From NCBI GenBank assembly GCA_029213165.1, contig JARGNO010000011.1:38045-86777 (forward strand): a stretch of 48,733 bases of DNA, given 5' to 3'. The notes below the pieces were generated by a model. The model saw only the letters and a list, made by a program, of their open reading frames with translations. It had not been told where the DNA came from and ran no database searches. The DNA is from Minwuia sp. GTDB taxonomy: Bacteria > Pseudomonadota > Alphaproteobacteria > Minwuiales > Minwuiaceae. Numbering within the stretch: position 1 is the stretch's first letter; each line of letters begins with the position of its first letter. This document shows, piece by piece, positions 8,844 through 17,557 of the stretch. The position numbers were made by a program, and so were the translations under genes.

Positions 8844-9908
8844 TCACATCGCCTCGGGCGGGACCAGGGCCGCCGGAATCTCGACGCCCTGTTCCTTGTA
8901 GTAGCGGTAGGCGCCGATGTGCAGCGGTACGTTCATCTCGTTCAGCGCCGTCTGCAGGTTGATCGCCTTCATCCATGGGGCAGTGGCGTGAATGTCGTCC
9001 AGATGATCGAAGAAGGCCTTGACCATGTCGTAGACGGTCTTCTCGTCCAGCCACTTCTGGGTCTGGATGCCGACCCATGAACCGATGGTGTCGACGGCTT
9101 CCGTATTGACCTGGTTCTCGTAGGAACCTGGCGGAATCTGCCAGACGGTGCGGCCCGGATACTTCAGCGCCGCCTTGATCAGATCATGATCGAAGCTTTC
9201 CTTCGGGATGCCGAGAATGCGGATGTCGCGTACGAAGGCAAACTGCTGGATCTGCGCGCTGGGGATGCTGGTGGGGACCATGTAGACGTCCATCTGCCCA
9301 TCCAGAAAGGCGACCTCGGCTGAGGACCAGTCGTAGCGCATTGCTTCGAAACCCTCGTCCGGTTTCAGCCCCGTCACGGCCTCCACCACGTCGGTCATGA
9401 CCTTGGTCGCGGCACCGGCCGGCGGGCCGAGGAAGACCTTGCGGCCCTTGATGTCCGCCAGTGTCTCGATCCCGGAATCGGCGAAGGTGATGATCTGGTA
9501 CGGACCCAGCGGATAGTTGATCATGCCGCGCAGGTTGGCGTTCAGCTCCGGCGCGTTGTCGACCTTGGCGAACATTGCCGCCTTGTTCTGCATGTACCAG
9601 TTGATGGTCGGTGCGCCGGTATACAGATCGACCTTCTGCAGGGCCGCATCGATGGCCGACTTGGTGGCCGGCTTTCCAGTGGAGACCTGAATCTCGATCG
9701 GCAGGTGCTTCTGCACCACCTGCGAGAAGGCGATCATGAACTGGCCGACGGTCGTGCCCGGCGGATTGCTGGCCATGGTCAGGAATTTCTTGTCCTGCGC
9801 CTGGGCGGAGCCCGGCAACAGGGTGGCCTGAGCCGAGCCCAGTACCAGGCCGAGGGCCGTAGCCGCCAGCACACCTCTTGCCGACAGCATGTTGTTGAAC
9901 GCTCCCAT
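8844..9908 (-). CDS. TAXI-family TRAP transporter substrate-binding protein
   Basis: A 354-residue periplasmic binding protein with a Sec signal peptide (hydrophobic stretch about 12-30, likely cleavage after AQA at 37). The mature start KKFLTMASNPPGTT and the middle segment IKGRKVFLGPPAGAATKVMTD follow the TAXI (TRAP-associated extracytoplasmic immunogenic) family pattern. Such proteins normally work with a fused TRAP membrane subunit, and none is adjacent, so the partner must be elsewhere or shared. ATG 9908 has a strong GGGGAGGATCAG upstream. The substrate is unknown; nearby dioxygenase and alkylsulfatase-like genes suggest an organic anion. Confidence 0.82.
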   Translation of the reverse strand: MGAFNNMLSARGVLAATALGLVLGSAQATLLPGSAQAQDKKFLTMASNPPGTTVGQFMIAFSQVVQKHLPIEIQVSTGKPATKSAIDAALQKVDLYTGAPTINWYMQNKAAMFAKVDNAPELNANLRGMINYPLGPYQIITFADSGIETLADIKGRKVFLGPPAGAATKVMTDVVEAVTGLKPDEGFEAMRYDWSSAEVAFLDGQMDVYMVPTSIPSAQIQQFAFVRDIRILGIPKESFDHDLIKAALKYPGRTVWQIPPGSYENQVNTEAVDTIGSWVGIQTQKWLDEKTVYDMVKAFFDHLDDIHATAPWMKAINLQTALNEMNVPLHIGAYRYYKEQGVEIPAALVPPEAM

Positions 9909-10230
9909 CTGATCCTCCCCGATGGTGTTTCGATTGTCTTCCCGGTGCCTGCGAGACACGCGCAAGGCACGCGCATTCGTGATTAACGCAGTCAGGTTAT
10001 TCCGGTCGGAAAAATTCGCAAGAGGAAATCCATGCAAGTCAGCCCTGCACTTTGAAGTTCAGTTCGTGGGAGCTTCCAAATGATTGCAGGTGCCCGGATT
10101 TCGGCAGATCGTGTCCAGACTTGTCCGCACAGGGAAGCGGATCGTGATAATTCAATATCATTAGGCATGATCAATCAAGTGACGGAACCGCCACAGACCC
10201 GCATCGGATTCGCGTCACCCGGAACGGGCT
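9909..10230. other. Intergenic region upstream of TAXI gene
   Basis: These 322 bases contain no convincing gene. The part around 10140-10190 is markedly AT-richer than its surroundings and holds a perfect 5-bp inverted repeat, TGATA-N6-TATCA (10145-10160), which could be an operator for the TAXI gene or chance. I see no clear terminator for the TetR gene upstream. Confidence 0.4.
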
Positions 10231-10947
10231 TCAGAGGTCGCCGGAGTCCTGAAGGGCGGCAACGACGGCGGGGGAGGGCTGTGAATCGAGGATGGCGATG
10301 ATGGCATCGTCCAGGCTGAGGAATTCCAGTTCGGCCCGGTTCTGGTCCCAGCTTTCACCGGCTTCCGACGCCGCCCGTTCGATCCGGGCCAGCGCATTGG
10401 CTGTCATCTGCAGCGCCAGGCCGTAGCGATGGCGCGTCAGCCGCTCCGGCAGGAAGGGCTTGGCCTCCAGCAGGGCGTCGAGAACCAGTTTCAGCCCTTC
10501 GGTCCGCTCATCCTTCTCGAACTGCTTCCAGATCGGCCGGTCCAGCCAGAGCATGCTCTGGAACCGCAGGTACCAGGTGTCATTCAGGTTCTGGCGCAGG
10601 TGGTCGGTCAGCGGTCGCGTCATCGCCTCCGCGATGTCGCGGGATTCCAGGGGCAGGGCACCGCGTCGCGCCTTTGCCTCCCGCACCAGTCGCACACGCG
10701 CGTCATTGATCGGCGTCGTGCGCAGCTCCAGGATCGCCGCCACGAGACCTTCGCGCGATCCGAAGTAATAATGGATCGCGCTCTCATTGCGCTGACCCGC
10801 AGCCTGATTGATGCGGCGCAGCGACGTGTTGGAGATGCCCTCTTCCGAGAAGATCCGCTCCGCCGCCAGAATCAGCGCAAGCCGGGTGTCCGTGCCCCCG
10901 TCACGTTCCTTCGGCTCCGCCCGCCTGTTGCCACTGTCGGCCGCCAT
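10231..10947 (-). CDS. TetR-family transcriptional regulator
   Basis: A 238-residue regulator with an N-terminal TetR helix-turn-helix at about 20-70 (RLALILAAERIFSEEG, then TSLRRINQAAG and the recognition segment ending in HYYFGSREGL). The C-terminal ligand domain (about 85-230) has no recognisable effector signature. It differs from the two TetR proteins at 16127 and 16872 and is not an obvious paralog of them. It lies 90 bp downstream of the first carboxyltransferase gene on the same strand, so it may be the last gene of that transcript or act on the TAXI gene. Cytoplasmic DNA-binding protein; target unknown. Confidence 0.84.
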   Translation of the reverse strand: MAADSGNRRAEPKERDGGTDTRLALILAAERIFSEEGISNTSLRRINQAAGQRNESAIHYYFGSREGLVAAILELRTTPINDARVRLVREAKARRGALPLESRDIAEAMTRPLTDHLRQNLNDTWYLRFQSMLWLDRPIWKQFEKDERTEGLKLVLDALLEAKPFLPERLTRHRYGLALQMTANALARIERAASEAGESWDQNRAELEFLSLDDAIIAILDSQPSPAVVAALQDSGDL

Positions 10948-11037
10948 TTCCGTGCCAGTCCCCTATTCCGCGTCAGCCAGGTTGAACCTTTCATAGCGCA
11001 TGATGACACCGGATACATCACACGACCGACCTGAGAT

Positions 11038-12573
11038 TCAGATCGGGGCGATGGTCAGCTTCTTGGTGGAGCGGACGGGCGGCGTGGGAAATGTGTCCAT
11101 GGTGGCGGACAGGATCTGCCGCGTGTCGACCGGGTCAATGACGTCATCGAAGCCGAAGCGTTCCCCGACCCGCAGGCTGGTGTTGTAGGCCTTCAGTTCT
11201 TCCGTGTAGGCGCGATGCGCCTCGGCGCGTTCCGCCGGGTCGGCGATGGCTTCCAACTCGGCCTTGTAGATGATGCTTGCGGCACCCTCCAGGCCCATGC
11301 CGCCGAACTCGGCGGTTGGCCAGGCCAGCAGGATGGCCGGATGCAGCGGGCGTGATCCCATGATGTAGTAGCCCAGACCATAGGCCTTGCGCAGCACCAC
11401 GGTCATCAGCGGCACGGTCGCATTGGCCAGGGCGGAGAGCAGGCGCGCGCTGTGGCGGACCAGCGCCGTCTTCTCGATCTCCGGCCCGACCATCAGCCCC
11501 GGCGTGTCGCACAGCAGCAGGATGGGAATGTCATAGGCATCGCACAACTCGACGAAACGGGCCGACTTGGCGCAGGCGGGACTGTCCATGGCACCGCCCA
11601 GGAACATCGGCTGGTTGGCGACGATGCCCACCGTGCGGCCATCGATACGGGCCAGCGAGGTGACCATGGCCCGGCCCCATGCCGGTTTCAGCTCCAGCAC
11701 GCTGTCGGCATCGGCCAGTCCCTCTATCACCTTGCGCACGTCATAGGCGCGGCGTGGGCTTTCGGGCACCAGGTCGCGCAGTTTCTGCTGGTCGGGCGCT
11801 GGGACCGGAGCGACCGGACCACTGAAATAGGACAGATACCTGCGCGCCAGACGACAGGCATCGGCGTCGTCTTCCGCCATCAGGTCTATCGAACCGGCCT
11901 TCATGTGGACCTCGGCCGGACCGATTTCCTCCGGCGTCAGCTTCATGCCCAGCGCGGCCTCCACCAGCGGTGGTCCGGCCATGCCCATGGAGGCGTTCTT
12001 CGTGGCGATGGCGCAGTCGCTGAGGCCGGCCAGGTTGGCGTGTCCCGCGAAGGCGCGGCCCGGCACGATGCCCACGGTCGGGGCGAGACCGGAGAGGCGG
12101 GAGAAGGTGACGAAGGTCGTCGACATGCTCATGGACTGGATGAACATGTCATGCGGCCGTGCACCGCCGCCATCCAGCCAGCACAGTACCGGCAACCGCT
12201 GGCGCTCCGCATACTGGAACATGCGGCTGATCTTGCCATGGTTCACCGCGCTCTGCGTCCCGGCATAGACGGTATAGTCATAGGCGACGATGACGACCGG
12301 CTTGCCGTCCACCTTGCCGGTGCCCATGACCAGACCGTCGGCAGCACCCTCCATTCCCTTCGTCGCCGGTTTGGCGAGGCCGCCGTATTCGACGAAGCTG
12401 CCTTCGTCCAGCAGTTGCGCAACGCCTTCACGGGCGGTGCAGCGACCGCGCGCGTGCTGCTTGTCCACCGCGACCTTGCGCGCCGCGTCCGTTGTTGCGG
12501 CATGGGCGTCGAGGACTGCCTGCAGCCCTTCGCGTACCTGGGAGTCCGGTGATTTCTGTAGCGGGTTGTCCAT
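11038..12573 (-). CDS. Acyl-CoA carboxylase carboxyltransferase subunit (copy 1)
   Basis: A 511-residue beta-type carboxyltransferase of the crotonase superfamily that moves CO2 between carboxybiotin and an acyl-CoA. The N-terminal half contains ARGRCTAREGVAQLLDEGSF and the glycine loop DGGGARP (134-140); the C-terminal half has CDTPGLMVG (355-363) and RKAYGLGYYIMG, both typical of the propionyl-, methylcrotonyl- or geranyl-CoA carboxylase beta family. The acyl-CoA specificity cannot be assigned. It ends in TIAPI, similar to copy 2 at 14332 (SISPI). It lies 28 bp downstream of an acyl-CoA ligase, suggesting that the ligase product is its substrate. No biotin carboxylase gene is present nearby. 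Confidence 0.84.
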   Translation of the reverse strand: MDNPLQKSPDSQVREGLQAVLDAHAATTDAARKVAVDKQHARGRCTAREGVAQLLDEGSFVEYGGLAKPATKGMEGAADGLVMGTGKVDGKPVVIVAYDYTVYAGTQSAVNHGKISRMFQYAERQRLPVLCWLDGGGARPHDMFIQSMSMSTTFVTFSRLSGLAPTVGIVPGRAFAGHANLAGLSDCAIATKNASMGMAGPPLVEAALGMKLTPEEIGPAEVHMKAGSIDLMAEDDADACRLARRYLSYFSGPVAPVPAPDQQKLRDLVPESPRRAYDVRKVIEGLADADSVLELKPAWGRAMVTSLARIDGRTVGIVANQPMFLGGAMDSPACAKSARFVELCDAYDIPILLLCDTPGLMVGPEIEKTALVRHSARLLSALANATVPLMTVVLRKAYGLGYYIMGSRPLHPAILLAWPTAEFGGMGLEGAASIIYKAELEAIADPAERAEAHRAYTEELKAYNTSLRVGERFGFDDVIDPVDTRQILSATMDTFPTPPVRSTKKLTIAPI

Positions 12574-12601
12574 GGTCAATTCCGTTCTGTATCTGAGGCT
12601 G

Positions 12602-14239
12602 TCAGGTGAGGGCGCCAAGCTTGTCGCGCCCGATCTTCACCCCGGCCCGGTCACGGTCCCAGGTATCCGGGGTCACGCCTTCGTCACGCAGCAGGTGCTT
12701 CTGTACCTTCTGGGTGGGGGTCTTGGGCAGGTCATCCATGACGCGGATGAAGCGCGGGATCATGAAATGCGCCATGCGCGGGCGCAGGAATTCGATCAGT
12801 TCCTGCGGGTTCACGCGGCGGCCCGGGACGGGGGAGATGACCACCAGCAGTTCGTCTTCCCCAAGCTCGCTGGCAACGCCGACTGCTGCGCATTCGCGTA
12901 CATCCGCGTGGGCATTGACCTCGTTCTCGACCTCGAAGGAGGAGATGTTCTCGCCCCGGCGACGGATGGCATCCTTGGCGCGATCCACGAAGTAGAAGGT
13001 GCCGTCGGCATCGCGGCGGAACAGGTCCCCGGTGTGGAACCAGCCATTGCGCCAGGCCTTTGCCGTTGCCTCCGGGTTCTGGTTGTAGCCGTGGTTCAGG
13101 CCCCAGGGGCGTTCGTCGCGCACGATCATCTCGCCGATCTCGCCCGCGCCAACCTCGCAGTCATTCGCATCAACCAGGCGCACCGAAGCACCGGCGCGCA
13201 CCTTGCCGCATGAACCGGCCCTGGTCGGATTGCGCTCCGACATGAGCTGGCAACTGATCTCCGTCATGTTGAAGGTGGTGTAGATGTCGACCCCGAAGCG
13301 CTCACTGAACGCGGCCGCATCCTCCGTCAGCGGGACCATGAAGGCGTGGCGCAGCGGATGATCGCGATCCTGCGGACTGGGCGGAGCCTTCATCAGGAAG
13401 GGGGTCATCGCGCCCAGCAGGGTGAGACAGGTCGATCCGGAACGGCGGATCGTGTCCCAGAAGGTGTCGGTCTTGAAGGAATCCACCAGCGCGATGGACG
13501 CCCCCTTCGCCAGCATGCCGTAAGTGCCGCTGGTGCCGCCCGCGTGAAACAGGGGCAGGTTGACCATGCGACGGTCGTTCGCATCCAGCCAGTCCCTGGC
13601 GCTGACCGACATGGTGTAGAGGTGCAGGTACGAGGACAGCACACCCTTCGACGGGCCGGTGGTTCCGGAAGTGTAGATGATGGATTGCAGTTCCCACGGA
13701 TCGATGGGGCGTTCCAGCGGCGATGGCTCATCACCCATGGTCCCCAGCGCATCGATCCCTTCGACGGCCAGACGCGGGAATTCCGGCTCGCCGCCGACCA
13801 CGACAAGTCGCTCCAGACGGGACAGGTCGATGTCGCTCAGACGGTCCAGCAGATCCGCATGCACGATCATCAGGCGGGCATCGGCGTTGCGGATCACGTG
13901 CTCCAGCAGGCTGCCGCGATAGGCGGTATTCACCGGCACATATGTGGCCCCGATGTAATTGATGCCGAACCAGCAGCGCAGCATCAGCGGGCTGTTGGGC
14001 AGCCAGACGAGCACCCGCTCACCCCGTTCCACGCCCAGGTCCTGCAACCCGCTGCCGGTGCGAGCAGCCTCGGCCCGTGTCCGGGCGAAGGACCAGGTCT
14101 CGCCCTCGTCGAACCAGGCGAAGGGGCTGTCCGGTGTCTCGGCGGCCAGCCGGTCCAGCAGATGACGCAACACGCATTGGTCACGCGGTGGAATGCGCGG
14201 GTCCGCGAACGCCGCGCTGACGCTGTCTTCGCCTGTCAT
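12602..14239 (-). CDS. AMP-forming acyl-CoA ligase (copy 1)
   Basis: An ANL-superfamily ligase of 545 residues that activates a carboxylic acid through an acyl-adenylate and transfers it to CoA. It has the P-loop YTSGTTGPSKGV (189-200), TTFNMTE (adenine binding), WFHTGDLF with the conserved Asp, the hinge region KDAIRRRGENISSFEVE and the C-terminal PKTPTQKVQK with the adenylation Lys. The sequence resembles CaiC/acyl-CoA synthetase-type enzymes, but the acid is unknown. It sits between two carboxyltransferase genes and has a paralog at 17558. ATG 14239 begins a normal N-terminus. It is cytoplasmic. Confidence 0.88.
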   Translation of the reverse strand: MTGEDSVSAAFADPRIPPRDQCVLRHLLDRLAAETPDSPFAWFDEGETWSFARTRAEAARTGSGLQDLGVERGERVLVWLPNSPLMLRCWFGINYIGATYVPVNTAYRGSLLEHVIRNADARLMIVHADLLDRLSDIDLSRLERLVVVGGEPEFPRLAVEGIDALGTMGDEPSPLERPIDPWELQSIIYTSGTTGPSKGVLSSYLHLYTMSVSARDWLDANDRRMVNLPLFHAGGTSGTYGMLAKGASIALVDSFKTDTFWDTIRRSGSTCLTLLGAMTPFLMKAPPSPQDRDHPLRHAFMVPLTEDAAAFSERFGVDIYTTFNMTEISCQLMSERNPTRAGSCGKVRAGASVRLVDANDCEVGAGEIGEMIVRDERPWGLNHGYNQNPEATAKAWRNGWFHTGDLFRRDADGTFYFVDRAKDAIRRRGENISSFEVENEVNAHADVRECAAVGVASELGEDELLVVISPVPGRRVNPQELIEFLRPRMAHFMIPRFIRVMDDLPKTPTQKVQKHLLRDEGVTPDTWDRDRAGVKIGRDKLGALT

Positions 14240-14331
14240 CTGTCAGTCCTCCCCCATTGGTGTCCCCGCTGCTCGCGGGTATCCATCTCGCTGATCATCT
14301 GCCCAATGCCCGTCGGCATCCTCCCCGGGCG

Positions 14332-15879
14332 TCAGATCGGCGAGATGGATCTGTATTTCGGCGGCATGGCGTTCTCCCGACGCGCGGGTGCCCGTGCCAG
14401 GATCTCGATCAGTCGGCTTCTGGTTGTCTCCGGTTCGATGATGTCATCGACCCCCAGACCCTCGGCGCCGCGCAAGGCACTGACCCGCGCACGCATCCCG
14501 GCCACGATTTCCCTGCGGCGCTCGTCCGGATCCGGCGCACTGTCGATATCCTTGCGGTAGGCGACATTGGCCGCGCCCTCCAGCGACATGGCGCAGATCT
14601 CGGAGGTCGGCCAGGCCAGGCTGGCGTCGGCATCGAAGCTGCGTCCGCCGCACATGGCGATATAGCCAAGGCCATAGCCCTTGCGCAGGACGATGGAGAC
14701 CCTGGGCACTGTCGCCTGGCCCAGTTCGTAGACCATGCGGGCGCTGCGTCGGCCCAGCAGACTCTTCTCTGCCGAGGAGCCGATGGAGAAGCCGGGCACG
14801 TCGATCAGATAGACAAGCGGCACACCGAATGCGTCGCAGACTGCCACGAAGTGCGCGATCTTCTCGCAGGCGGGGGAGGTCAGCATGCCGCCAAGCTGCA
14901 TCGGCTGATTGGCGATAATGCCGACGGGCCTGCCATCCAGCCGGGCCAGGGCCGTGACGGCATTCTTCGCAAAAGTCGGCTTGATCTCCAACTGGCTGTG
15001 AGGATCGACCAGCCGGGCAATGACCTTGCGTACATCATAGGCCTTCCGCGTGTCCGCGGGGACCAGTTTCGCCATCTGCGCCTGCCGGTCGTCGTCGGGC
15101 GGGGGCGTGATGCAGGGCAGGGGGGCACGGGCATTGGAGGGCAGCAGGTCGAGATACTTGCGCACCGCACCCAGCGCCTCTGCCTCGCTGTCCACGCCCA
15201 GATGGGCGAGGCCGTGGGTATCCACCTGTGCCCCGGCACCGCCCAGCGACTGGATGTCGATTTCCTCCCCTGTGCCGGCCTTCACCAGTGCCGGTCCGGC
15301 AAGACCCATGCAGGATTGGCCCCGGACCATGATCACGAAATCCGACATGCCGGCATAGTTGGTTGGACCGGCGAAACCGGCACCCATCATCACCGAGACG
15401 ACAGGAACCCAGCCCGAGAGCCGTGCGAAATCGTGGAACGTCGGTGAGCCATTGGCGAAGTGCCGCGAGTCCTGACCGTCCTGGATACGGTGGCCGCCAC
15501 CATCCAGCAGCATGACCAGCGGTGCGCCGTCCCGCATCGCCTGCTGGATCGCGCGCCTGATCTTGGCGCTGCCGAGCTTGCCGCTGGATCCGCCATGGAC
15601 GGTGAAATCCTGCGCCAGCACGACGGCTGGCCGGGCACCGATCAGGGCGCAGCCCATGACAACGCCGTCAGCCGGTCGCTCCTCCCGTGTGCCGTCATCG
15701 TCACGGACCAGCCCGCCAATCTCCCGGAAGCTGCCGGCGTCGCAAAGCGTCGCGATCCGCTGCCGGGCCGTCATCTCGGCACGTTTCATCTGGCGTTCGA
15801 CCGCCCGGGGGCGCGAGCTATCTTCCAGCGCGGCGCGGGCGCTGGCAATGTCATGGTCGGCAGGGGATTGCTGGTTCAT
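14332..15879 (-). CDS. Acyl-CoA carboxylase carboxyltransferase subunit (copy 2)
   Basis: A 515-residue carboxyltransferase paralogous to the one at 11038. It has MTARQRIATLCDAGSFREIGG near the N-terminus, a variant glycine loop DGGGHRIQD (126-134, His where copy 1 has Ala), and the C-terminal RKGYGLGYIAMCGG and WPTSEICAMSLEGAANVAY segments. It could carboxylate or, in reverse, decarboxylate an acyl-CoA. It lies 6 bp downstream of a small biotin carrier, so that pair is almost certainly co-expressed. Two distinct carboxyltransferases may form a mixed complex or act on different acyl-CoAs; sequence alone does not decide. Confidence 0.84.
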   Translation of the reverse strand: MNQQSPADHDIASARAALEDSSRPRAVERQMKRAEMTARQRIATLCDAGSFREIGGLVRDDDGTREERPADGVVMGCALIGARPAVVLAQDFTVHGGSSGKLGSAKIRRAIQQAMRDGAPLVMLLDGGGHRIQDGQDSRHFANGSPTFHDFARLSGWVPVVSVMMGAGFAGPTNYAGMSDFVIMVRGQSCMGLAGPALVKAGTGEEIDIQSLGGAGAQVDTHGLAHLGVDSEAEALGAVRKYLDLLPSNARAPLPCITPPPDDDRQAQMAKLVPADTRKAYDVRKVIARLVDPHSQLEIKPTFAKNAVTALARLDGRPVGIIANQPMQLGGMLTSPACEKIAHFVAVCDAFGVPLVYLIDVPGFSIGSSAEKSLLGRRSARMVYELGQATVPRVSIVLRKGYGLGYIAMCGGRSFDADASLAWPTSEICAMSLEGAANVAYRKDIDSAPDPDERRREIVAGMRARVSALRGAEGLGVDDIIEPETTRSRLIEILARAPARRENAMPPKYRSISPI

Positions 15880-15885
15880 GGCCGG

Positions 15886-16098
15886 TCAGGCCTCGATACG
15901 GGCGACGACCTGGCCCTCCTGAACGCTCTCCGCCTCTTCCACCAGGATCTCGGTAATGCGACCGCCGCCCGGCGCGCCGACCGGAATCTCCATCTTCATC
16001 GATTCCAGGATCATGATCTCGTCTTCTTCCTCGACCGTGTCGCCGACGGCGGTGACGATCTTCCAGACCTTCCCTGCGATCTCTGATTTGACGTCCAT
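15886..16098 (-). CDS. Small biotin carboxyl carrier protein
   Basis: A free-standing biotinyl domain of 70 residues. The motif ILESMKMEIPV places the biotin-accepting Lys at 35 in the expected hairpin turn, and the rest is the two halves of a barrel-sandwich fold (SEIAGKVWKI and GGRITEILVEEAESVQEGQVV). Such 70-residue carriers occur with acyl-CoA carboxylases in several bacteria (for example YngHB-type proteins). GGGAGAAG precedes ATG 16098. It lies 6 bp upstream of carboxyltransferase copy 2. It needs a biotin carboxylase to be charged, and none is in the window. A lipoyl domain is less likely because lipoyl sites usually read DKA. Confidence 0.88.
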   Translation of the reverse strand: MDVKSEIAGKVWKIVTAVGDTVEEEDEIMILESMKMEIPVGAPGGGRITEILVEEAESVQEGQVVARIEA

Positions 16099-16126
16099 CT
16101 TGCTTCTCCCCTTCGGTGTTGTGCTG

Positions 16127-16777
16127 TCATGCAGGCGGGGTGTTTTCCGCCGGTTCCCTTGGTACAAGGGCTTCCCTGAACAGGCTGTTCAGGTGCTTCC
16201 CCGCTGTTTCGAGGTTGGTTGCGCCATCATCGACAAGCGATTGAACAATAAGACCTCTGACCGCGCCAAGAATGGATGTCGCCATCTGATCCACATCAAT
16301 ATCGGGTCTGAGTTCGCCAAGTGCTGCAGCTTCCGCCAGATGGCGGCGAAAGCCCTGCCGATAGGCTTCGACATAGGCCTGCATGCGCGGCCGCAGATCA
16401 GTGACTGCACCGATTGATTCCACATAGAGCTGATAGACCGTGATCGTACCGGAGGCATCGTCGCGGGCGCCCTGAAGGTGCATGTTCATCCGGACGAACA
16501 GGGCTTCAAGTCCCTTCCTTTCGCCAATCTGCCGGGCCACCCGACGCTCGAACCCACGCTCCGATGCATCGACGACTTCTTCCAGCAGGGCCAGCTTGGT
16601 GCCGAAACGCGCGGCGGGCAGACCACGGCTGTAACCGGCCTCCAGGCCGATCTGCGCCATGCTGGTGGCGACCGATCCCTGGCGTCCGATCAATCGGATT
16701 GCTGCCACGAGCATTTCCCGATCAGAATCGTTTCGGCGCTGGGATTGGGTGCGTCGTTGGGGTGTGGAATCAGCCAT
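16127..16777 (-). CDS. TetR-family regulator (TetR-A), candidate TRAP regulator
   Basis: A 216-residue regulator with a TetR-type DNA-binding domain at about 17-65 (LVAAIRLIGRQGSVATSMAQIG, then AGYSRGLPAARFGTKLALLE). The SRGLP-x3-(Y/F)G-(S/T)K pattern in the recognition region is shared with the adjacent TetR protein at 16872, marking them as paralogs. The C-terminal domain is of unknown ligand specificity. A 22-bp dyad lies 9 bp before its start codon, and a near-copy precedes dctP at 22331, which suggests self-regulation and control of the TRAP operon. It lies 28 bp upstream of the biotin carrier, so it is probably in the same transcript. Confidence 0.85.
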   Translation of the reverse strand: MADSTPQRRTQSQRRNDSDREMLVAAIRLIGRQGSVATSMAQIGLEAGYSRGLPAARFGTKLALLEEVVDASERGFERRVARQIGERKGLEALFVRMNMHLQGARDDASGTITVYQLYVESIGAVTDLRPRMQAYVEAYRQGFRRHLAEAAALGELRPDIDVDQMATSILGAVRGLIVQSLVDDGATNLETAGKHLNSLFREALVPREPAENTPPA

Positions 16778-16786
16778 GCTTCGTAA

Positions 16787-16808
16787 ACTTGTTTGTTGAC
16801 CAGCAAAT
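16787..16808. promoter_or_regulatory. Candidate TetR operator, site 1
   Basis: A 22-bp imperfect dyad, ACTTG-N12-CAAAT, with 7 of 11 pairs complementary, lies between the two TetR genes and 9 bp before the start of the one at 16777. In an offset alignment 19 of 22 bases match the element at 22331-22352 when that one is read on the opposite strand. Its position next to a TATTAAT sequence, read on the minus strand, suggests it blocks transcription of TetR-A. Confidence 0.6.
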
Positions 16809-16871
16809 TAATAGTTCGGACCCGGTCCAGCGACAAGTGCAATGCGCGGGGTGGAGCCATGCCGTCGTGTT

Positions 16872-17531
16872 TCAGCCCGGAGGTGTGATGTCGTCGATCA
16901 ACTCCCTGATGATGCTTTCGGCCGCGATCAGGATGTCGTCGTCACCAAGACCGATCAGGGCCTGGACGGCGACACCATGCATGGCAGAGAGGATCAGCGT
17001 CGCGTGTCTTTCCAGGTCCAGATCCGCCGACAGTGCGCCCGACGTCCTGGCAATGGAAAGGTCACGCAGGATGCCTTGTCGCCAGCGTTCGTTCAGTCGC
17101 TGCACCCGGGGACGCAACTCCGGCAACGTCGCCGCCGAATCGATGATCAGCAGGAACAGTGCAACGGTCGGGACCTTGGACTCCCTGACCGTTTCCAGAT
17201 GCGCGCGAATGCGTTCACGCAGGGAATCCAGGCCTTCACGTCCTTCCAGGCGGGCTGCCAGACGTCGCTGAAACCAGGCATCGGACGCATCGATGACCGC
17301 CTCCAGAAGATTGGACTTGGAGCCGTAGCGCTCCGTCGGCAGACCGCGACTGTAACCGGCGGCCACGCCAATCTTGGCAAGACTGACCCCGGCGGAACCA
17401 TGTTTCGCGATCAACTGCGTCGCCGCCCGCAACATGCGGCTGTCGGACTCGGCCCGTCGCTCCGCCTGGGTGCGGCGGCTGTCGCCATTGCCTTCTTCAA
17501 CGATCGCGATCTGATCCAGATCCTGTTCCAC
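16872..17531 (-). CDS. TetR-family regulator (TetR-B)
   Basis: A 219-residue TetR regulator with the DNA-binding domain at about 30-80 (RMLRAATQLIAKHGSAGVSL, AKIGVAAGYSRGLPTERYGSK). It is paralogous to TetR-A immediately downstream. The start is GTG 17531: no ATG occurs before the helix-turn-helix, and GGGGAG lies about 12 nt upstream. It begins 26 bp after the second acyl-CoA ligase and is probably transcribed with it. The ligand domain (about 90-215) carries LLIIDSAATLPELRPRVQRL, which matches the position of the related segment in TetR-A. Target genes are probably in this acyl-CoA cluster. Confidence 0.82.
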   Translation of the reverse strand: MEQDLDQIAIVEEGNGDSRRTQAERRAESDSRMLRAATQLIAKHGSAGVSLAKIGVAAGYSRGLPTERYGSKSNLLEAVIDASDAWFQRRLAARLEGREGLDSLRERIRAHLETVRESKVPTVALFLLIIDSAATLPELRPRVQRLNERWRQGILRDLSIARTSGALSADLDLERHATLILSAMHGVAVQALIGLGDDDILIAAESIIRELIDDITPPG

Positions 17532-17557
17532 CCGCTTCCAGAACTCCCCTGCAGACG

